A stretch of DNA of 7,796 nucleotides from Alphaproteobacteria bacterium (GTDB lineage: Bacteria; Pseudomonadota; Alphaproteobacteria; CACIAM-22H2), in the NCBI GenBank assembly GCA_016869415.1, contig VGEI01000160.1:1-7796 (forward strand), in the 5' to 3' direction. This document shows positions 7,201 to 7,796 of the stretch, piece by piece (position 1 is the first letter of the stretch; each line of letters starts with the position of its first letter). The notes below the pieces were generated by a model. The model did no database searches, was not told the origin of the DNA, and worked only from the letters and a program-made list of their open reading frames with translations. A program made the translations under genes and the position numbers.

Positions 7201-7736
7201 GCCAGACGGGCCTCGCCGAGGCCGCTGCGCGCTACCTGTTCAAGCTGATGGCCTACAAGGACGAGTACGAGGTGGCGCGGCTCTACGCCGATCCGGCGTT
7301 CATGCAGGCCGTGCGTGCCCAGTTCGAGGGCGGCTACAGACTCGAGTTCAACCTGGCGCCGCCGGCGATCGCCGAGCGCGATCCGGTCACCGGCCATTTC
7401 AAGAAGCGAGCCTTCGGGCCGTGGATGCTGCCGGCGTTCCGCGTCCTGGCGAGGCTCAAATTCCTGCGCGGCACGGCGCTCGACCTTTTCGGCAAGACTG
7501 AAGAGCGCCAGAGCGAGCGGCGCCTGATCGCCGAGTACGAGACGCTGCTGGCCGAGTTGGAAGCCGGCCTCAACCCTACCAATCACGGGCTCGCGGTCGA
7601 GCTTGCCTCACTGCCCGAGCAGATCCGCGGCTTCGGCCATGTGAAAGAGGCGAACCTCAAGAAGACCAAGGCGCGCGAGGCCGAACTCCTGGCCTGCTGG
7701 CGCAATCCCGCCCCGGCGAGCCAGGCGGCGGAATAA
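4227..7736 (+). CDS. Indolepyruvate:ferredoxin oxidoreductase, fused IorA-IorB type
   Basis: 1169 residues, a normal length for the fused proteobacterial form. It oxidatively decarboxylates aryl-pyruvates (indolepyruvate, phenylpyruvate) to aryl-acyl-CoA and passes electrons to ferredoxin, in the cytoplasm. Domains in order: a pyruvate-oxidoreductase N-terminal region (SGYRGSPLGGYD at 50-61; NED at 83-85); a thiamine-diphosphate domain (FCSGCPHNT at 431-439, GIGCHY at 452-457, GDG at 496-498 with N525); a Cys-rich ferredoxin-like segment (C634, C637, C640, C646, C667, C673, C678); a Pro/Ala-rich linker near 688-722; an IorB/gamma domain (GIGGTGV at 731-737, GLSQKGG at 762-768); and a C-terminal helical extension from about 952, matching what is annotated as DUF6537 in such fusions. 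C432, C435, C455 and probably C607 correspond to the proximal [4Fe-4S] ligands of 2-oxoacid:ferredoxin oxidoreductases. The ATG is preceded by a GGAGG 4 nt away. The gene appears intact and is not in an operon with anything visible. Confidence 0.93.
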   Translation: MALAAVSLDDKYALERGRIFLTGTQALVRLPLVQRRRDEAAGLNTAGFISGYRGSPLGGYDMALWRAQKFLKRHHIHFQPGLNEDLAATGVWGSQQVGLFPGARYDGIFSIWYGKGPGVFRSMDPITHGNLAGTSKHGGVLVLLGDDHASKSSTLPHQSDHHMVAGMLPVLNPAGVQEVLDYGLLGWAMSRYSGCWVSMKCIADTMDAAASIHVDPQRQGIVIPNDFEMPEGGLHIRWPDDWNVQEYRLHRYKAYAALAFARANRLDNIILDSPNPRFGIITTGKAYHDTREALEYLGIDERLAAEIGIRLYKVGMSWPLEREGARRFAEGLEEVIVIEEKRAIIENQIKEQLYNWRADVRPRVIGKFDEKGEWILPSAAELQPAQIARVLANRLRPFFTTKHIEERLAFLEAREKQLKAPHVTVKRTPYFCSGCPHNTSTRVPEGSRAAAGIGCHYMAVWMDRKTETFTHMGGEGAQWIGQAPFTETAHIFQNLGDGTYTHSGSMAIRAAIAAKVNITYKILYNDAVAMTGGQPAEGSLTVAQIARQVAAEGVTRIAVVSDDPEKYPADAGFPAGTTFDHRDDLDAVQRSLRELKGVTILLYDQTCAAEKRRRRKRGTFPDPAKRVFVNEAVCEGCGDCGVQSNCLSVVPVETEFGRKRAVDQSSCNKDYSCVKGFCPSFVTVLGGQPRRPKPAIAKAPPAAVAPPNPAADLPAPKLPALDRPYNILVTGIGGTGVITIGAIVGMAAHLESKGCSILDMTGLSQKGGAVFSHIRLGGTPEDLHSVRIADGEAHLLLGCDLVVAAGDESVSKLAPGHAKAVVNTHEIVTGSFTRNADFRLPVAELKSSLERAVGAAGLDMVDATALATALLGDPIATNLLLLGFAWQKGLVPVSAEALEKAIALNEVSIAMNTAAFRWGRLAAHDRAAIDKALAGAPGKKTVTALPPRARTLDEIVARRVEFLTNYQDRAYALRYEDRVRWVAAAEAAKTPGQTGLAEAAARYLFKLMAYKDEYEVARLYADPAFMQAVRAQFEGGYRLEFNLAPPAIAERDPVTGHFKKRAFGPWMLPAFRVLARLKFLRGTALDLFGKTEERQSERRLIAEYETLLAELEAGLNPTNHGLAVELASLPEQIRGFGHVKEANLKKTKAREAELLACWRNPAPASQAAE

Positions 7737-7796
7737 GCTAAAGGGCCGAGTCCCACCCAGGCGGCCTGATTGCGGTCTGTAAAGTGCCAGCTTGAC

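Noticed and set aside
7737..7796. Possible terminator or promoter in the last 60 bases
   Set aside because: The 11-bp palindrome at 7758-7768 has a 1-nt centre and cannot form a hairpin of that size, and no T-run follows. The TTGAC at the very end cannot be judged without the next bases.

Overview
This is a visibly GC-rich window from a Gram-negative proteobacterium, most likely an alphaproteobacterium. Three things support that: the fused indolepyruvate ferredoxin oxidoreductase type, several Sec-exported proteins, and an FNR/FixK-type palindrome. I cannot name a genus from sequence alone. No tRNA, rRNA, CRISPR array, insertion sequence or phage gene is visible.

Layout. (1) The left edge (2-433, +) is the 3' part of a ring-hydroxylating dioxygenase small subunit, the end of an aromatic-degradation operon lying outside the window. 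(2) It runs head-on, with a 4-nt overlap of stop codons, into a compact minus-strand unit read 3291 -> 430. The unit has three genes: a secreted HD-domain phosphohydrolase-like protein, a small exported cupredoxin-like His-rich protein, and a polytopic membrane protein with about 10 helices. The last two overlap by 4 nt. The HD gene has an in-frame TAG amber codon in the middle of its domain, so it is annotated as broken unless sequencing shows otherwise. (3) A 210-bp divergent intergenic region carries a clean TTGA-N6-TCAA palindrome (FNR/ANR/FixK type), placed as expected for activation of the rightward gene. (4) Rightward comes a Spy/CpxP-like (LTxxQ) periplasmic protein with a Met/His-rich N-terminus (3502-4032). 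(5) A 194-bp gap with several inverted repeats, probably including a terminator, follows. (6) The rest of the window is one large intact gene for a fused IorA-IorB-type indolepyruvate:ferredoxin oxidoreductase (4227-7736).

How they may work together. The centre of the window looks like an envelope module: exported HD protein, exported cupredoxin-like protein, membrane protein, and across the divergent promoter a Met/His-rich Spy-like chaperone. Low-oxygen control and a metal (copper?) connection are inferences from the palindrome and the His/Met-rich exported proteins; neither is demonstrated. The oxidoreductase is of an oxygen-sensitive iron-sulfur class and catabolises aryl-pyruvates from aromatic amino acids. 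The dioxygenase fragment is also aromatic catabolism, but nothing here shows that the two are co-regulated. The least explained part is the HD/cupredoxin-like/membrane trio, where I recognise the folds but not a function.
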